From positions 124,001-188,000 of the forward strand of contig OW818690.1 of assembly GCA_942493315.1 (NCBI GenBank): a DNA stretch of 64,000 bases, read 5' to 3'. Positions 25,067-33,783 of this stretch are shown here, piece by piece; positions within the stretch are counted from its first letter, which is position 1, and each line of letters starts with the position of its first letter. Under the pieces are notes generated by a model that was given only the letters and a program-made list of their open reading frames with translations, searched no databases and was not told the origin of the DNA. This stretch comes from UBA5429 sp942493315 (GTDB taxonomy: Bacteria; Bacteroidota; Bacteroidia; Bacteroidales; WCHB1-69). The position numbers and the translations under genes are program-made.

Positions 25067-27154
25067 ATGAGGAAATTATTTTTATTTTTTGGATTATTAG
25101 TTGCGCTAAATTTTTATAGTTTTGCCCTGTTTACTCCTAGTTTAAGATGTTTATATGTAAAAGATGACAATTCGGTCTCATTATATTTTGTTCCTGTTGA
25201 CTCTTTAATCAATTCCGGTGCGAATATTTTTCAACAATATGCAGTATATTATGCTGACAATTTTGCAGGACCTTTTACGCTTCTTCAAGATGCGATGACC
25301 ACTTGTAATACCGATTGTTTTGATGGTTTGGATCCGGTTATTCATAATTATTATTATATAAAAGCTACTTATTCCGGTGGGTTGACCTATTTTTCCGACA
25401 CATTAGCTGTAATGTATACTACAGTAAGTAATCCCGGAAATGGTACAGCGGTAATCACGTGGACACCTGATCCATATAATCCTCTTCCTGTAACATCAGA
25501 TCAATATTTTTCAGTATATAGAAAAACTCCATACGATTTTGATTTCTCATTTGCAGGAATTATTCCGGCGACCAGTCCGCACTCTTTTAGAGATACAATC
25601 TATGTTTGTAACGATGAAGTCAAATATCGGGTTCAAATTCAAAACCAGATGTACTCCGAAACTTCAAAATGTAGAAACTCATCTACTGTTTCAACCGGAA
25701 TATTTGAAAATACAATTGCCCCCAATATTCCAACTTTAACGAATGTTTCAGTAGATGAAACCACGAATAGGGTTAACTTAACCTGGAGTGAATCATCAAA
25801 TTCAGATGTTAATTCTTATGTTATTTTTCATTCTCCAACTCCTGTTACTACCTGGTTGCCGATAGATACTGTTTGGGGTAGATCAACTATAACATGGGAA
25901 GATAATATCAATATTTCATCATTTACTAACAACTATCGTATTTCTGCACGAGACAGCTGTGGATTAGCCAGTGCAATGACCATAGATTATCAATCAAATA
26001 TGCTATTAACTTCAAATATTGATGTTTGTCATAGTAATGTAACATTATCTTGGACTCCATACCTCAACATGACAAGCGGATTACATCATTATGATCTATT
26101 AATGTCTTTCAACGGGAGTGGATATACTGTAATTGCCAGCAATTTATCACCAAGTACAACCAGTTACGTTTATAATGGTTTAGTAAATAATAATAACTAC
26201 AGTTTTATAATTGAAGCCAGTAATAGTGGTACTATTAAATGTAAATCAATAAAAACCAGTTTTGATTATATTGTAGAAGAGAGGACTGATTATGCGTATG
26301 TTGCATCGATTTCCGTAGTAGAAAACAAAAATTTGGTTATTACCATTAACACAAATGGAATAGAAAATGAATTTGATTATCTGGAGCTATATAGAAGTGA
26401 AGATTCACCTGTGAATTTCACAAAGATTGCTGAGATTCCATATCAGATGAACAATAGTTACACTTATAATGATTTGAATTTACAGGTAACCAAAAAAACA
26501 TACTATTACCGAGTGCTTTTATATAGTGATTGTTTAGAAGAACCGTTAATGTCTAATACAGCTAATAGTATTTTATTGACAATCAGTGGTGATGCGGCTC
26601 ACAGAAACACTTTACAATGGTATAATTTTGACGATAATGTTCCATTAACAGTGAATCCAAATTCATTTATTCAAAGAAAAATGGAGACAGATGGTGATTT
26701 TGTAGAGATGGTAAGTAATATCGTATGGTCAGCCTATAACAGTTATGTGGATGATGTTTCAGAACTTCAGTATTATGGATCTGTATTCAAATATAAAGTT
26801 GGGGTTAATCAGACCACAAACGATTATGGATATTGTCCTGCCAGTTTTTCCAACGAGGTAACCATAAAACAGAAACCGACGATATGGATTCCTAATGCAT
26901 TTAGACCTGTAGGATCACAAAACAAGGTATTTAAACCGGTCAATTCGTTTATCTCAGCAAGTACCTATACATTTGTAATATATAATAGATACGGACAAAT
27001 TGTTTTCCAAACGACCAATCCAAATGAGGGATGGGAAGGAAGGTTACCAAATGGTGAATATGCCCCAGCTGGAGTTTATGCATATAAGATTGAATTTATA
27101 GATAATTCTGACGAACCATTTATCACAAATGGTACAGTTACATTATTTTATTAA
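25067..27154 (+). CDS. T9SS type B (gliding-motility C-terminal domain) surface protein
   Basis: A 695-residue secreted protein. I chose ATG 25067 because it begins a signal peptide (MRKLFLFFGLLVALNFYSFA); an upstream in-frame start adds eight unlikely residues. The middle holds about five FN3-like modules (IAPNIPTLTNVSVDETTNRVNLTW...; VVENKNLVITI...). The C-terminal 85 residues start IWIPNAFRPVGSQNKVF and end NGTVTLFY, a type B sorting domain, which lacks the KxxI/K-rich tail of type A. It is probably displayed on or released from the cell surface. Function unknown. Confidence 0.83.
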   Translation: MRKLFLFFGLLVALNFYSFALFTPSLRCLYVKDDNSVSLYFVPVDSLINSGANIFQQYAVYYADNFAGPFTLLQDAMTTCNTDCFDGLDPVIHNYYYIKATYSGGLTYFSDTLAVMYTTVSNPGNGTAVITWTPDPYNPLPVTSDQYFSVYRKTPYDFDFSFAGIIPATSPHSFRDTIYVCNDEVKYRVQIQNQMYSETSKCRNSSTVSTGIFENTIAPNIPTLTNVSVDETTNRVNLTWSESSNSDVNSYVIFHSPTPVTTWLPIDTVWGRSTITWEDNINISSFTNNYRISARDSCGLASAMTIDYQSNMLLTSNIDVCHSNVTLSWTPYLNMTSGLHHYDLLMSFNGSGYTVIASNLSPSTTSYVYNGLVNNNNYSFIIEASNSGTIKCKSIKTSFDYIVEERTDYAYVASISVVENKNLVITINTNGIENEFDYLELYRSEDSPVNFTKIAEIPYQMNNSYTYNDLNLQVTKKTYYYRVLLYSDCLEEPLMSNTANSILLTISGDAAHRNTLQWYNFDDNVPLTVNPNSFIQRKMETDGDFVEMVSNIVWSAYNSYVDDVSELQYYGSVFKYKVGVNQTTNDYGYCPASFSNEVTIKQKPTIWIPNAFRPVGSQNKVFKPVNSFISASTYTFVIYNRYGQIVFQTTNPNEGWEGRLPNGEYAPAGVYAYKIEFIDNSDEPFITNGTVTLFY

Positions 27155-27170
27155 AAAAAGTTATCGGCAA

Positions 27171-27200
27171 TTGATATATCGGAAATTATTTGTATATTTG
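27171..27200 (+). promoter_or_regulatory. Promoter of the rpmD-to-rplQ ribosomal operon
   Basis: TTG at 27171-27173 is followed after exactly 19 bp by TATATTTG at 27193-27200. It is a full match to the Bacteroidota housekeeping consensus and lies at the head of the ribosomal cluster. Confidence 0.7.
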
Positions 27201-27414
27201 CCGGCTTTTAGGAGTGAATCAAGATGATGGATTTGAGGGGAAGAAAAAACGCGCAACTGCTTGATTTCACGGATCATAATTAATTATTGTTGGATTTTTG
27301 GGGTAGATTTTTTATGATTATATATGTGAAAATAGTTGCATTTTTTATCCAAAAAAGCTACTATTTTTTTATTAAGTAACAAAAATAACAAATTAAAATA
27401 CAATTATCGAAGGG
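27201..27414 (+). other. Long leader of the ribosomal operon
   Basis: About 210 nt separate the promoter from rpmD. The stretch has a possible 19-codon frame at 27224-27283 (MMDLRGRKNAQLLDFTDHN). No terminator-like hairpin or known ribosomal-protein binding site could be recognised. It could carry autoregulation, as leaders of ribosomal operons often do, but the sequence does not show it directly. Confidence 0.4.
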
Positions 27415-27594
27415 ATGAAAAAGATTAAAATTACACAAGTAAGAAGTGCGATTGACAGGCCCATACGTCAAAAAAGATCGCTAGAAGCATTAGGATTAAA
27501 AAAAATGCATCAAACCGTTGAACACAATCCAACACCACAAATTTTAGGGATCGTTGAGAAAGTGAAACACTTAGTACAAGTGGAAGAAATTTAA
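27415..27594 (+). CDS. rpmD: 50S ribosomal protein L30
   Basis: A 59-residue protein, MKKIKITQVRSAIDRPIRQK..., ending KHLVQVEEI. It contains the L30 pattern IKITQVRSAI..RPxRQKRSLEALGLKKMHQTV. It is the first gene of this cluster: the usual upstream partner rpsE (S5) is absent and an unrelated surface-protein gene stands there instead. Too short for many gene finders. Confidence 0.92.
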   Translation: MKKIKITQVRSAIDRPIRQKRSLEALGLKKMHQTVEHNPTPQILGIVEKVKHLVQVEEI

Positions 27595-27628
27595 AAAAGA
27601 GTATTAATAGATTTTGAAATTTACAACA

Positions 27629-28123
27629 ATGAATTTAAACAACTTAAAACCTGCAGAAGGAGCAACAAAATCTTCAAAAAGAATAGGTAGAGGTCAAGGG
27701 TCAGGAAAAGGGGCTACATCGACAAGAGGTCATAAAGGAGCACAATCAAGATCAGGTTACAGCCGTAAAATTGGTTTTGAAGGTGGTCAAATGCCTATTT
27801 ATAGAATTTTACCTAAGAGAGGATTTAAAAACATCAACAGAGTTGAATATAGTGCAATCAATTTAAGTACTCTTCAAATGTTAGTTGATAAAACTAAAAC
27901 TACTGACATCACTTTAGAATTGATGAGAGAAAATGGACTAATCTCTAAGAAAGACTTAGTAAAAGTTTTAGGAAAAGGTGAGTTAACTACTAAAATAAAT
28001 ATCACTGTACATAATATTTCAAAAAGCGCAAAAGAAGCGATTGAAAAATTAGGTGGTACAGTAACTACTATTTTTGCTGCAAAAGCATTAGAAGAAACAA
28101 AAGAAACAGCTGAAAATAATTAA
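27629..28123 (+). CDS. rplO: 50S ribosomal protein L15
   Basis: A 164-residue protein that assembles into the 50S subunit. The Gly/Arg/Lys-rich N-terminus (SSKRIGRGQGSGKGATSTRG) and the GFEGGQMPIYRILPKRGF motif are diagnostic. I chose ATG 27629 (MNLNNLKPAEGA) over the TTG five codons upstream. It has a short acidic tail (EETKETAENN) and lies between rpmD and secY, as in the spc operon. Confidence 0.95.
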   Translation: MNLNNLKPAEGATKSSKRIGRGQGSGKGATSTRGHKGAQSRSGYSRKIGFEGGQMPIYRILPKRGFKNINRVEYSAINLSTLQMLVDKTKTTDITLELMRENGLISKKDLVKVLGKGELTTKINITVHNISKSAKEAIEKLGGTVTTIFAAKALEETKETAENN

Positions 28124-28142
28124 TTAAAAATAACGGCACCTC

Positions 28143-29495
28143 ATGAATAGATTTTTTAACACGATCCGAAATATATTCAAAATTGAAGATTTACGCAAAC
28201 GTATTCTTTATACTTTGCTTATTGTTTTAGTTTATCGTTTGGGATCACATATAGTACTACCCGGTATTAATCCCGGCGCATTGACTGCTTTCTCAAAATC
28301 AACACAAGAAGGTTTATTAGGACTTTTAGACCTATTTTCCGGAGGTGCATTTTCCAATGCATCAATCTTTGCACTTGGAGTGATGCCTTACATCTCAGCT
28401 TCGATTGTAATTCAATTACTTACATTAGCTGTTCCCTATTTTCAACGTTTACAAAAAGAAGGTGAAAGCGGAAGAACAAAAATCAACCAGATTACACGTT
28501 ATTTAACCATTGCGGTTGTTGGGGTTCAAGCTCCTGCATATATTGCCAATATTGTACAACAATATAGTGGGGCAGTATCTCCAGCGATGATTGAAACCGG
28601 AATTTTTGGATTTTCCATGTTCTCAGTTACGGCATTCATATTATTGATTTCCGGCACATTATTTATTATGTGGTTAGGTGAAAAGATTACAGATAACGGT
28701 TTAGGTAATGGTATTTCTATCATCATTATGACCGGTATTATTGCGCGTTTCCCATTTGCATTGGAAGCAGAATTTGTATCCAGAATTACAGAAATGAACG
28801 GTGGACCTATCTTATTCATAGCTGAATTAGTATTAATGATGGTGATTATTGCCCTATGTGTGCTATTAGTACAAGGTACTCGTCGTATTCCGGTACAATA
28901 TGCAAAAAGAATTGAAGGCAATAAACAATACGGTGGTGTTCGTAATTTCTTACCACTAAAAGTGAATGCAGCTGGTGTAATGCCAATCATCTTTGCACAA
29001 GCGATTATGTTTTTACCATTAATGTTTATCAATAGTGGTGGAGAGCAACCCAGCAAATTCTGGTTAAGCTTTGTTGATTATAATGGAGTTGCTTACAACA
29101 TAGTATTCTTTTTATTAATTATTGGATTCACCTACTTCTATACTGCCATCACAATCAATCCTCAACAAATTGCTGAAGATTTAAAGAAAAATGGTGGATT
29201 TATACCTGGGACAAAACCGGGAAAACAAACTGCAAATTTAATTGATGATATTATGTCAAAAATTACATTACCCGGTTCATTTTTCTTAGGAGTTGTTGCT
29301 GTATTACCTGCAATTGTTAGAATGTTTAATGTCAATCAACAATTTGCACAATTCTTTGGTGGAACATCATTATTAATTATGGTAGGTGTTGTATTGGATA
29401 TTCTTCAACAAGTTGAGAGTCATTTGTTAATGAGACATTATGATGGATTAACCAAAACCGGAAGAATTAAAGGGCGTAATAGTAGTGCATACTAA
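28143..29495 (+). CDS. secY: Protein translocase subunit SecY
   Basis: A 450-residue inner-membrane channel of the Sec translocon. About ten membrane helices are visible. Conserved pieces include YRLGSHIVLPGINP in TM1, FALGVMPYISASIVIQL, the cytoplasmic loop QRLQKEGESGRTKINQITRY, QGTRRIPVQYAKR and the late loop DLKKNGGFIPGTKPGKQT. It starts 19 bp after rplO in the usual spc order. Confidence 0.96.
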   Translation: MNRFFNTIRNIFKIEDLRKRILYTLLIVLVYRLGSHIVLPGINPGALTAFSKSTQEGLLGLLDLFSGGAFSNASIFALGVMPYISASIVIQLLTLAVPYFQRLQKEGESGRTKINQITRYLTIAVVGVQAPAYIANIVQQYSGAVSPAMIETGIFGFSMFSVTAFILLISGTLFIMWLGEKITDNGLGNGISIIIMTGIIARFPFALEAEFVSRITEMNGGPILFIAELVLMMVIIALCVLLVQGTRRIPVQYAKRIEGNKQYGGVRNFLPLKVNAAGVMPIIFAQAIMFLPLMFINSGGEQPSKFWLSFVDYNGVAYNIVFFLLIIGFTYFYTAITINPQQIAEDLKKNGGFIPGTKPGKQTANLIDDIMSKITLPGSFFLGVVAVLPAIVRMFNVNQQFAQFFGGTSLLIMVGVVLDILQQVESHLLMRHYDGLTKTGRIKGRNSSAY

Positions 29496-29503
29496 AAAAA
29501 ATA

Positions 29504-30295
29504 ATGTTTAATAAACCAAACATATATTCAGAAGCTGATATTCAGCTTATAAAAAAAAGTTCTTTGCTTGTTGGTAAAACTTTAGCCGAAGTAGCTCAAA
29601 AAATTCAACCTGGTGTACCCATTGCATTTTTAGATAAGATTGCAGAAGAGTATATCAGAGATCATCAGGGAGTTCCCTCATTCAAAGGGTATAACGGTTA
29701 TCCTGCAACACTTTGTATATCTATTAATGATGTTGTTGTCCATGGGATTCCTACTGATCAGATTTTAGAAGAAGGGGATATTGTATCTGTTGATTGTGGC
29801 GTTTATAAAAATGGGTTTCATGGAGATTATGCTTACACCTTTGGAGTAGGTGAAATTTCAGAAGAAAAGAAGCTCTTATTAGAAAGGACAAAACAATCGC
29901 TCCTTTTAGGAATAGCAGAAGCAAAACCCGGAAAATATACCGGAGATATTGGATATGTTATTCAAAAATATGTTGAATCTTTTGGATACGGTGTTGTAAG
30001 AGATTTATGTGGACATGGAATTGGGAAAAAACTCCATGAAGCCCCTGAAATTCCAAATTTTGGAAAATCCGGGAAAGGTTATCCACTAAGAAGGGGGATG
30101 GTTTTTTGTATAGAACCTATGATTAATCAAGGTACATACAAAGTATTTGTTGAGAAAGATGGATGGACAATACGGACATGGGACGGGAAGCCATCGGCAC
30201 ATTTTGAGCATCAAATAGCACTCACCGAGCATGGAACAGAAGTTTTATCTACATACGAATATATTGAAGAAATTCTAAACAAAAAAAACAAATAA
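29504..30295 (+). CDS. map: Type I methionine aminopeptidase
   Basis: A 263-residue enzyme that removes N-terminal Met from nascent proteins. Metal ligands can be seen: Asp in VDCGVYKNGFHGDYAYTF (two Asp), His in CGHGIGKKLHEAP, Glu in FCIEPMINQG and Glu in SAHFEHQIALTE. It lies between secY and infA, as in many Bacteroidota ribosomal clusters. Confidence 0.95.
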   Translation: MFNKPNIYSEADIQLIKKSSLLVGKTLAEVAQKIQPGVPIAFLDKIAEEYIRDHQGVPSFKGYNGYPATLCISINDVVVHGIPTDQILEEGDIVSVDCGVYKNGFHGDYAYTFGVGEISEEKKLLLERTKQSLLLGIAEAKPGKYTGDIGYVIQKYVESFGYGVVRDLCGHGIGKKLHEAPEIPNFGKSGKGYPLRRGMVFCIEPMINQGTYKVFVEKDGWTIRTWDGKPSAHFEHQIALTEHGTEVLSTYEYIEEILNKKNK

Positions 30296-30298
30296 CGA

Positions 30299-30520
30299 AT
30301 GGCAAAACAATCATCCATAGAGCAAGACGGCGTAGTTATCGAATCTCTCGGTAATGCAATGTTCCGTGTTCAGTTGGAAAACGGTCACGTAATAACTGCA
30401 CACATTTCAGGAAAAATGAGATTAAATTACATCAAAATTTTACCTGGGGATAAAGTGCAAGTTGAGATGTCACCGTACGATTTAACTAAGGGTAGAATAA
30501 AATTCAGACATAAATCATAA
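30299..30520 (+). CDS. infA: Translation initiation factor IF-1
   Basis: A 73-residue S1-like OB-fold protein that binds the A site of the 30S subunit at initiation. VIESLGNAMFRVQLENGH, HISGKMRLNYIKILPGDKV and MSPYDLTKGRI are the family motifs. It begins 3 bp after map. Confidence 0.96.
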   Translation: MAKQSSIEQDGVVIESLGNAMFRVQLENGHVITAHISGKMRLNYIKILPGDKVQVEMSPYDLTKGRIKFRHKS

Positions 30521-30542
30521 AAAATTATAAAAAATAAAAACA

Positions 30543-30659
30543 ATGAAAGTAAGAGCATCAGTTAAAAAAAGATCTGAAGACTGCATCGTAGTTAGAAGAA
30601 AAGGTGTTGTTTATGTGATTAACAAAAAGAACCCAAAATTCAAACAACGTCAAGGATAA
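30543..30659 (+). CDS. rpmJ: 50S ribosomal protein L36, zinc-less form
   Basis: A 38-residue protein, MKVRASVKKRSEDCIVVRRK..., ending KNPKFKQRQG. Zinc-binding L36 has a Cys3-His motif; here only one Cys remains (SEDCIV) and the other ligands are replaced (INKKNPK in place of CxNPxH). It is therefore the C-minus form common in Bacteroidota. Too short for ordinary ORF cut-offs. Confidence 0.95.
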   Translation: MKVRASVKKRSEDCIVVRRKGVVYVINKKNPKFKQRQG

Positions 30660-30689
30660 TATTAACAAATAAACAAATATAACAAGAGT

Positions 30690-31064
30690 ATGGCAAGAAT
30701 TGCAGGTATTGATTTACCCAACAATAAAAGAGGTGAAATCGGATTAACTTACATCTATGGGATTGGTAGAAGTACAGCTCAAAAAATTCTAGACAGAGCA
30801 CAAATTGACTATAACAAAAAAGTTAATGAGTGGAATGACGATGAATTAGCAGCACTTCGTGGAATAATCAATGAAATTAAAGTAGAAGGTGCGTTGCGTT
30901 CTGAGGTTCAAACGAACATCAAACGTTTAATGGATATCGGCTGTTACAGAGGTATTCGTCATCGTATCGGATTACCACTACGTGGACAAAGTACTAAAAA
31001 CAACGCTCGTACAAGAAAAGGGCGTAAGAAAACAGTTGCGAATAAGAAAAAAGCAACTAAGTAA
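30690..31064 (+). CDS. rpsM: 30S ribosomal protein S13
   Basis: A 124-residue 30S head protein contacting the P-site tRNA. ARIAGIDLPNNKRGEIGLTYIYGIGRSTA and the C-terminal CYRGIRHRIGLPLRGQSTKNNARTRKGRKK motif are diagnostic. It lies between rpmJ and rpsK. Confidence 0.96.
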   Translation: MARIAGIDLPNNKRGEIGLTYIYGIGRSTAQKILDRAQIDYNKKVNEWNDDELAALRGIINEIKVEGALRSEVQTNIKRLMDIGCYRGIRHRIGLPLRGQSTKNNARTRKGRKKTVANKKKATK

Positions 31065-31104
31065 TGTGTAATTTAAAATTTTAGTCAGAAGAAGGAATAT
31101 AATT

Positions 31105-31494
31105 ATGGCAAAGAACACAAAAACAATAAAAAAGAAAGTCGTTAGAATTGATGCAATGGGCAAGGCTTTTATTTCAGCATCGTTCAACAATGTTATTGTA
31201 ACCCTAACAAATAGCGACGGTCAAGTGATCTCTTGGTCATCTGCCGGTAAAATGGGATTCAGAGGTTCAAAGAAAAACACCCCTTATGCAGCACAAATGG
31301 CTGCACAAGATTGTGCAAAAGTGGCTTACGATCTAGGATTAAGAAAAGTTAAGGTTTATGTAAAAGGACCGGGAAGTGGAAGAGAATCTGCTATCCGTAC
31401 AATTCATGCTGCAGGAATTATGGTAGAAGAGATTACCGATGTAACTCCATTACCACACAACGGTTGTCGTCCTCCAAAACGCAGAAGAGTTTAA
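31105..31494 (+). CDS. rpsK: 30S ribosomal protein S11
   Basis: A 129-residue 30S platform protein. The family signature includes FNNVIVTLTNSDGQVISWSSAGKMGFRGSKKNTPYAAQ and the end GCRPPKRRRV. The KGPGSGRESAIR segment is conserved. Confidence 0.96.
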   Translation: MAKNTKTIKKKVVRIDAMGKAFISASFNNVIVTLTNSDGQVISWSSAGKMGFRGSKKNTPYAAQMAAQDCAKVAYDLGLRKVKVYVKGPGSGRESAIRTIHAAGIMVEEITDVTPLPHNGCRPPKRRRV

Positions 31495-31540
31495 TTTTAA
31501 AATCGTTAACTTAATTTAAAATCAGCAAAACAGTAAAATT

Positions 31541-32146
31541 ATGGCAAGATATACAGGACCAAAAACCAGAATCGCTAGAAAATTCAAAGAACCTATCTTT
31601 GGACCAGATAAATATCTAGAAAGAAGAAGTTATCCACCAGGACAACACGGACAAAACAGAAAACGTGCAAAAATGTCTGAGTATGGTATTCAATTACAAG
31701 AAAAACAAAAAGCAAAATACACTTACGGATTATTAGAACGTCAATTTAAAAAATTGTTCTTAAAAGCAGCAAGTAAAAAAGGGATTACCGGTCAAAATTT
31801 AATGAAATTGATTGAATCTCGTCTTGATAATGTTGTATTTCGTTTAGGAATTGCTCCATCAAGAGCAGCTGCAAGACAATTAGTGAATCACAGACATATT
31901 TTAGTAAACGGAGAGATTTGCAATATTCCATCTATGTTATTAAACCCAGGTGATATTATTGCAGTTCGCGAACGTTCTAAATCTTTAGAAGTGATTACAA
32001 ACTCTTTACATGGACATTCTAATAAATTTAATTGGTTAGAATGGGACGCCAATCTTTATACAGGAAAATTTATGAATTATCCTGAAAGAGAAGATATTCC
32101 TGAAAACATTAACGAACAAGCAATTGTTGAGTTATATTCTAAATAG
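31541..32146 (+). CDS. rpsD: 30S ribosomal protein S4
   Basis: A 201-residue primary 16S-binding protein. MARYTGPKTRIARKFKEPIFG, RRSYPPGQHGQNRKR and the S4 RNA-binding domain (SRLDNVVFRLGIAPSRAAARQLVNHRHILVNG) are clear. It lacks zinc Cys residues, the usual state in this phylum. In other bacteria S4 represses its own operon; no binding site was recognised here. Confidence 0.96.
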   Translation: MARYTGPKTRIARKFKEPIFGPDKYLERRSYPPGQHGQNRKRAKMSEYGIQLQEKQKAKYTYGLLERQFKKLFLKAASKKGITGQNLMKLIESRLDNVVFRLGIAPSRAAARQLVNHRHILVNGEICNIPSMLLNPGDIIAVRERSKSLEVITNSLHGHSNKFNWLEWDANLYTGKFMNYPEREDIPENINEQAIVELYSK

Positions 32147-32214
32147 TAATATTTAGAGATTAAATCAGGAAAAAAACGTGATAAACAACGAATAATTAAG
32201 AAATATAAAATATT

Positions 32215-33216
32215 ATGGCAATTTTAACCTTTCAAAAGCCCGATAAAGTTATCATGAACGAAGCGGATGATTTTCGTGGATCATTCGAATTTCGTCCACT
32301 CCAACAAGGCTATGGCCAAACCGTTGGGAACGCTCTCCGCCGTGTTCTGTTGTCATCCCTTGAAGGTTTCGCTATTACTTCGGTAAAAATTGATGGAGTT
32401 TCTCAAGAATTCTCCTCAATTACAGGAGTTATGGAAGATGTTACTGATATCGTTTTAAATTTGAAACAAATCCGTTTCAAAAATAAAATCGAGAACAATA
32501 ACTCTGAAAAAACAAGAATCGTGATCGCTGGACAAGACACCTTTACAGCAGGAGATATGAACAAATATCTGAACTTCTTTCAGGTACTAAATCCCGAGCA
32601 ACTCATCTGCCGTATGGAACCTAATACCAGAATAGAAATGGAGATCACTATTGATAAAGGTAGAGGTTATGTGCCAGCTGAAGAAAACAAATCACTACAT
32701 GAAGGAATAGATGTAATCTCGATCGATTCTATCCACACTCCTATCAAAAACGTGAAATATTTCGTTGAGAATTTCCGTGTTGAACAAAGAACTGACTTTG
32801 AAAAATTGATTATGGACATCACCACTGATGGATCTATTCATCCAAAAGATGCCTTAAAAGAAGCAGCTAAAATTTTAATTCAACATTTCGCTCTTTTCTC
32901 AGACGATAAAATTTCATTAGATTCTCCTATTCAATCCGGAGATAATGGTGGTGAAGATTTAGATGAAGCTTCTCTTGTGATCCGTCAAATCCTAAAATCA
33001 AAATTAGTTGATATGGACTTGTCTGTTCGCGCTCTTAACTGTTTAAAATCAGCAGAATTAGAAACATTAGGTGAATTGGTTGCTATCCATAAAAGCGACC
33101 TTTTAAAATTCCGCAACTTTGGCAAAAAGTCTCTTTCTGAATTAGAAGATTTAGTAAAAGCTAAAGGATTGGAATTTGGAATGAATATAGCAAAATATAA
33201 ATTAGATAAGGAATAA
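32215..33216 (+). CDS. rpoA: RNA polymerase alpha subunit
   Basis: A 333-residue subunit that nucleates RNA polymerase assembly. The N-terminal domain has GYGQTVGNALRRVLLSSLEGFAI; the C-terminal domain (about residues 260-325) has LVDMDLSVRALNCLKSAELETLGELV and FRNFGKKSLSELEDLV, the helix-hairpin-helix region that contacts promoter UP elements. It is between rpsD and rplQ, as in the alpha operon. Confidence 0.96.
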   Translation: MAILTFQKPDKVIMNEADDFRGSFEFRPLQQGYGQTVGNALRRVLLSSLEGFAITSVKIDGVSQEFSSITGVMEDVTDIVLNLKQIRFKNKIENNNSEKTRIVIAGQDTFTAGDMNKYLNFFQVLNPEQLICRMEPNTRIEMEITIDKGRGYVPAEENKSLHEGIDVISIDSIHTPIKNVKYFVENFRVEQRTDFEKLIMDITTDGSIHPKDALKEAAKILIQHFALFSDDKISLDSPIQSGDNGGEDLDEASLVIRQILKSKLVDMDLSVRALNCLKSAELETLGELVAIHKSDLLKFRNFGKKSLSELEDLVKAKGLEFGMNIAKYKLDKE

Positions 33217-33222
33217 TAAGAA

Positions 33223-33726
33223 ATGAGACACGCGAAAAGAATTAATCACTTAGGTAGAACAAGTTCTCACAGAGCTGCGATGCTTTCAAATATGGCATCA
33301 TCTTTGATTATACACAAAAGAATTTCTACAACTTTAGCAAAAGCTAAAGAGTTGAAAAAATATGTTGAACCTCTTGTAACAAGAAGCAAAAACGATACAA
33401 CTCACTCACGAAGAATGGTATTTTCTTATCTTCAAGATAAATTTGCTGTTTCTGAATTGTTTAGAGAGATATCTCAAAAGATTGCTGACAGACCAGGTGG
33501 TTATACCAGAATTTTAAAAACCGGTTTCCGTCAAGGTGACAATGCAGAAATGTGTATTATTGAGTTCGTTGATTATAACGAAACTTATACTGTAAAAGAA
33601 GAAAAGAAAGCAACAAAAACTCGTCGTAGTCGTGCTAAAGCAGCTCCAAAAGCTGTTGAGGCTCCTAAAGCAGCAGCAAAAGTGGAAGAAACTCCAGCTG
33701 CTGAAACTACTGAAACACAAGAATAA
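33223..33726 (+). CDS. rplQ: 50S ribosomal protein L17 with extended tail
   Basis: A 167-residue protein. The L17 core takes residues 1-120 (RINHLGRTSSHRAAMLSNMASSLI; LKTGFRQGDNAEMCIIEFVDYN). From about residue 125 there is an Ala/Lys/Glu-rich tail (RRSRAKAAPKAVEAPKAAAK...) of the kind found in Bacteroidota L17. It is the last gene of the cluster and is followed by a strong terminator. Confidence 0.95.
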   Translation: MRHAKRINHLGRTSSHRAAMLSNMASSLIIHKRISTTLAKAKELKKYVEPLVTRSKNDTTHSRRMVFSYLQDKFAVSELFREISQKIADRPGGYTRILKTGFRQGDNAEMCIIEFVDYNETYTVKEEKKATKTRRSRAKAAPKAVEAPKAAAKVEETPAAETTETQE

Positions 33727-33754
33727 TTTGTTGTTTATCTCATCCTACTAAAAA

Positions 33755-33783
33755 GGGTATTCATTTTGAATACCCTTTTTTTA
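33755..33783. terminator. Intrinsic terminator after rplQ
   Basis: GGGTATTC (33755-33762), loop ATTTT, GAATACCC (33768-33775), then eight T. A preceding A-run makes it partly bidirectional, so it can also end queA from the other side; the queA stop codon lies within the T-tract. Confidence 0.85.

Noticed and set aside
28526..29056. 176-codon frame antisense to secY
   Set aside because: Shadow of a conserved gene; composition follows the secY codons in reverse.
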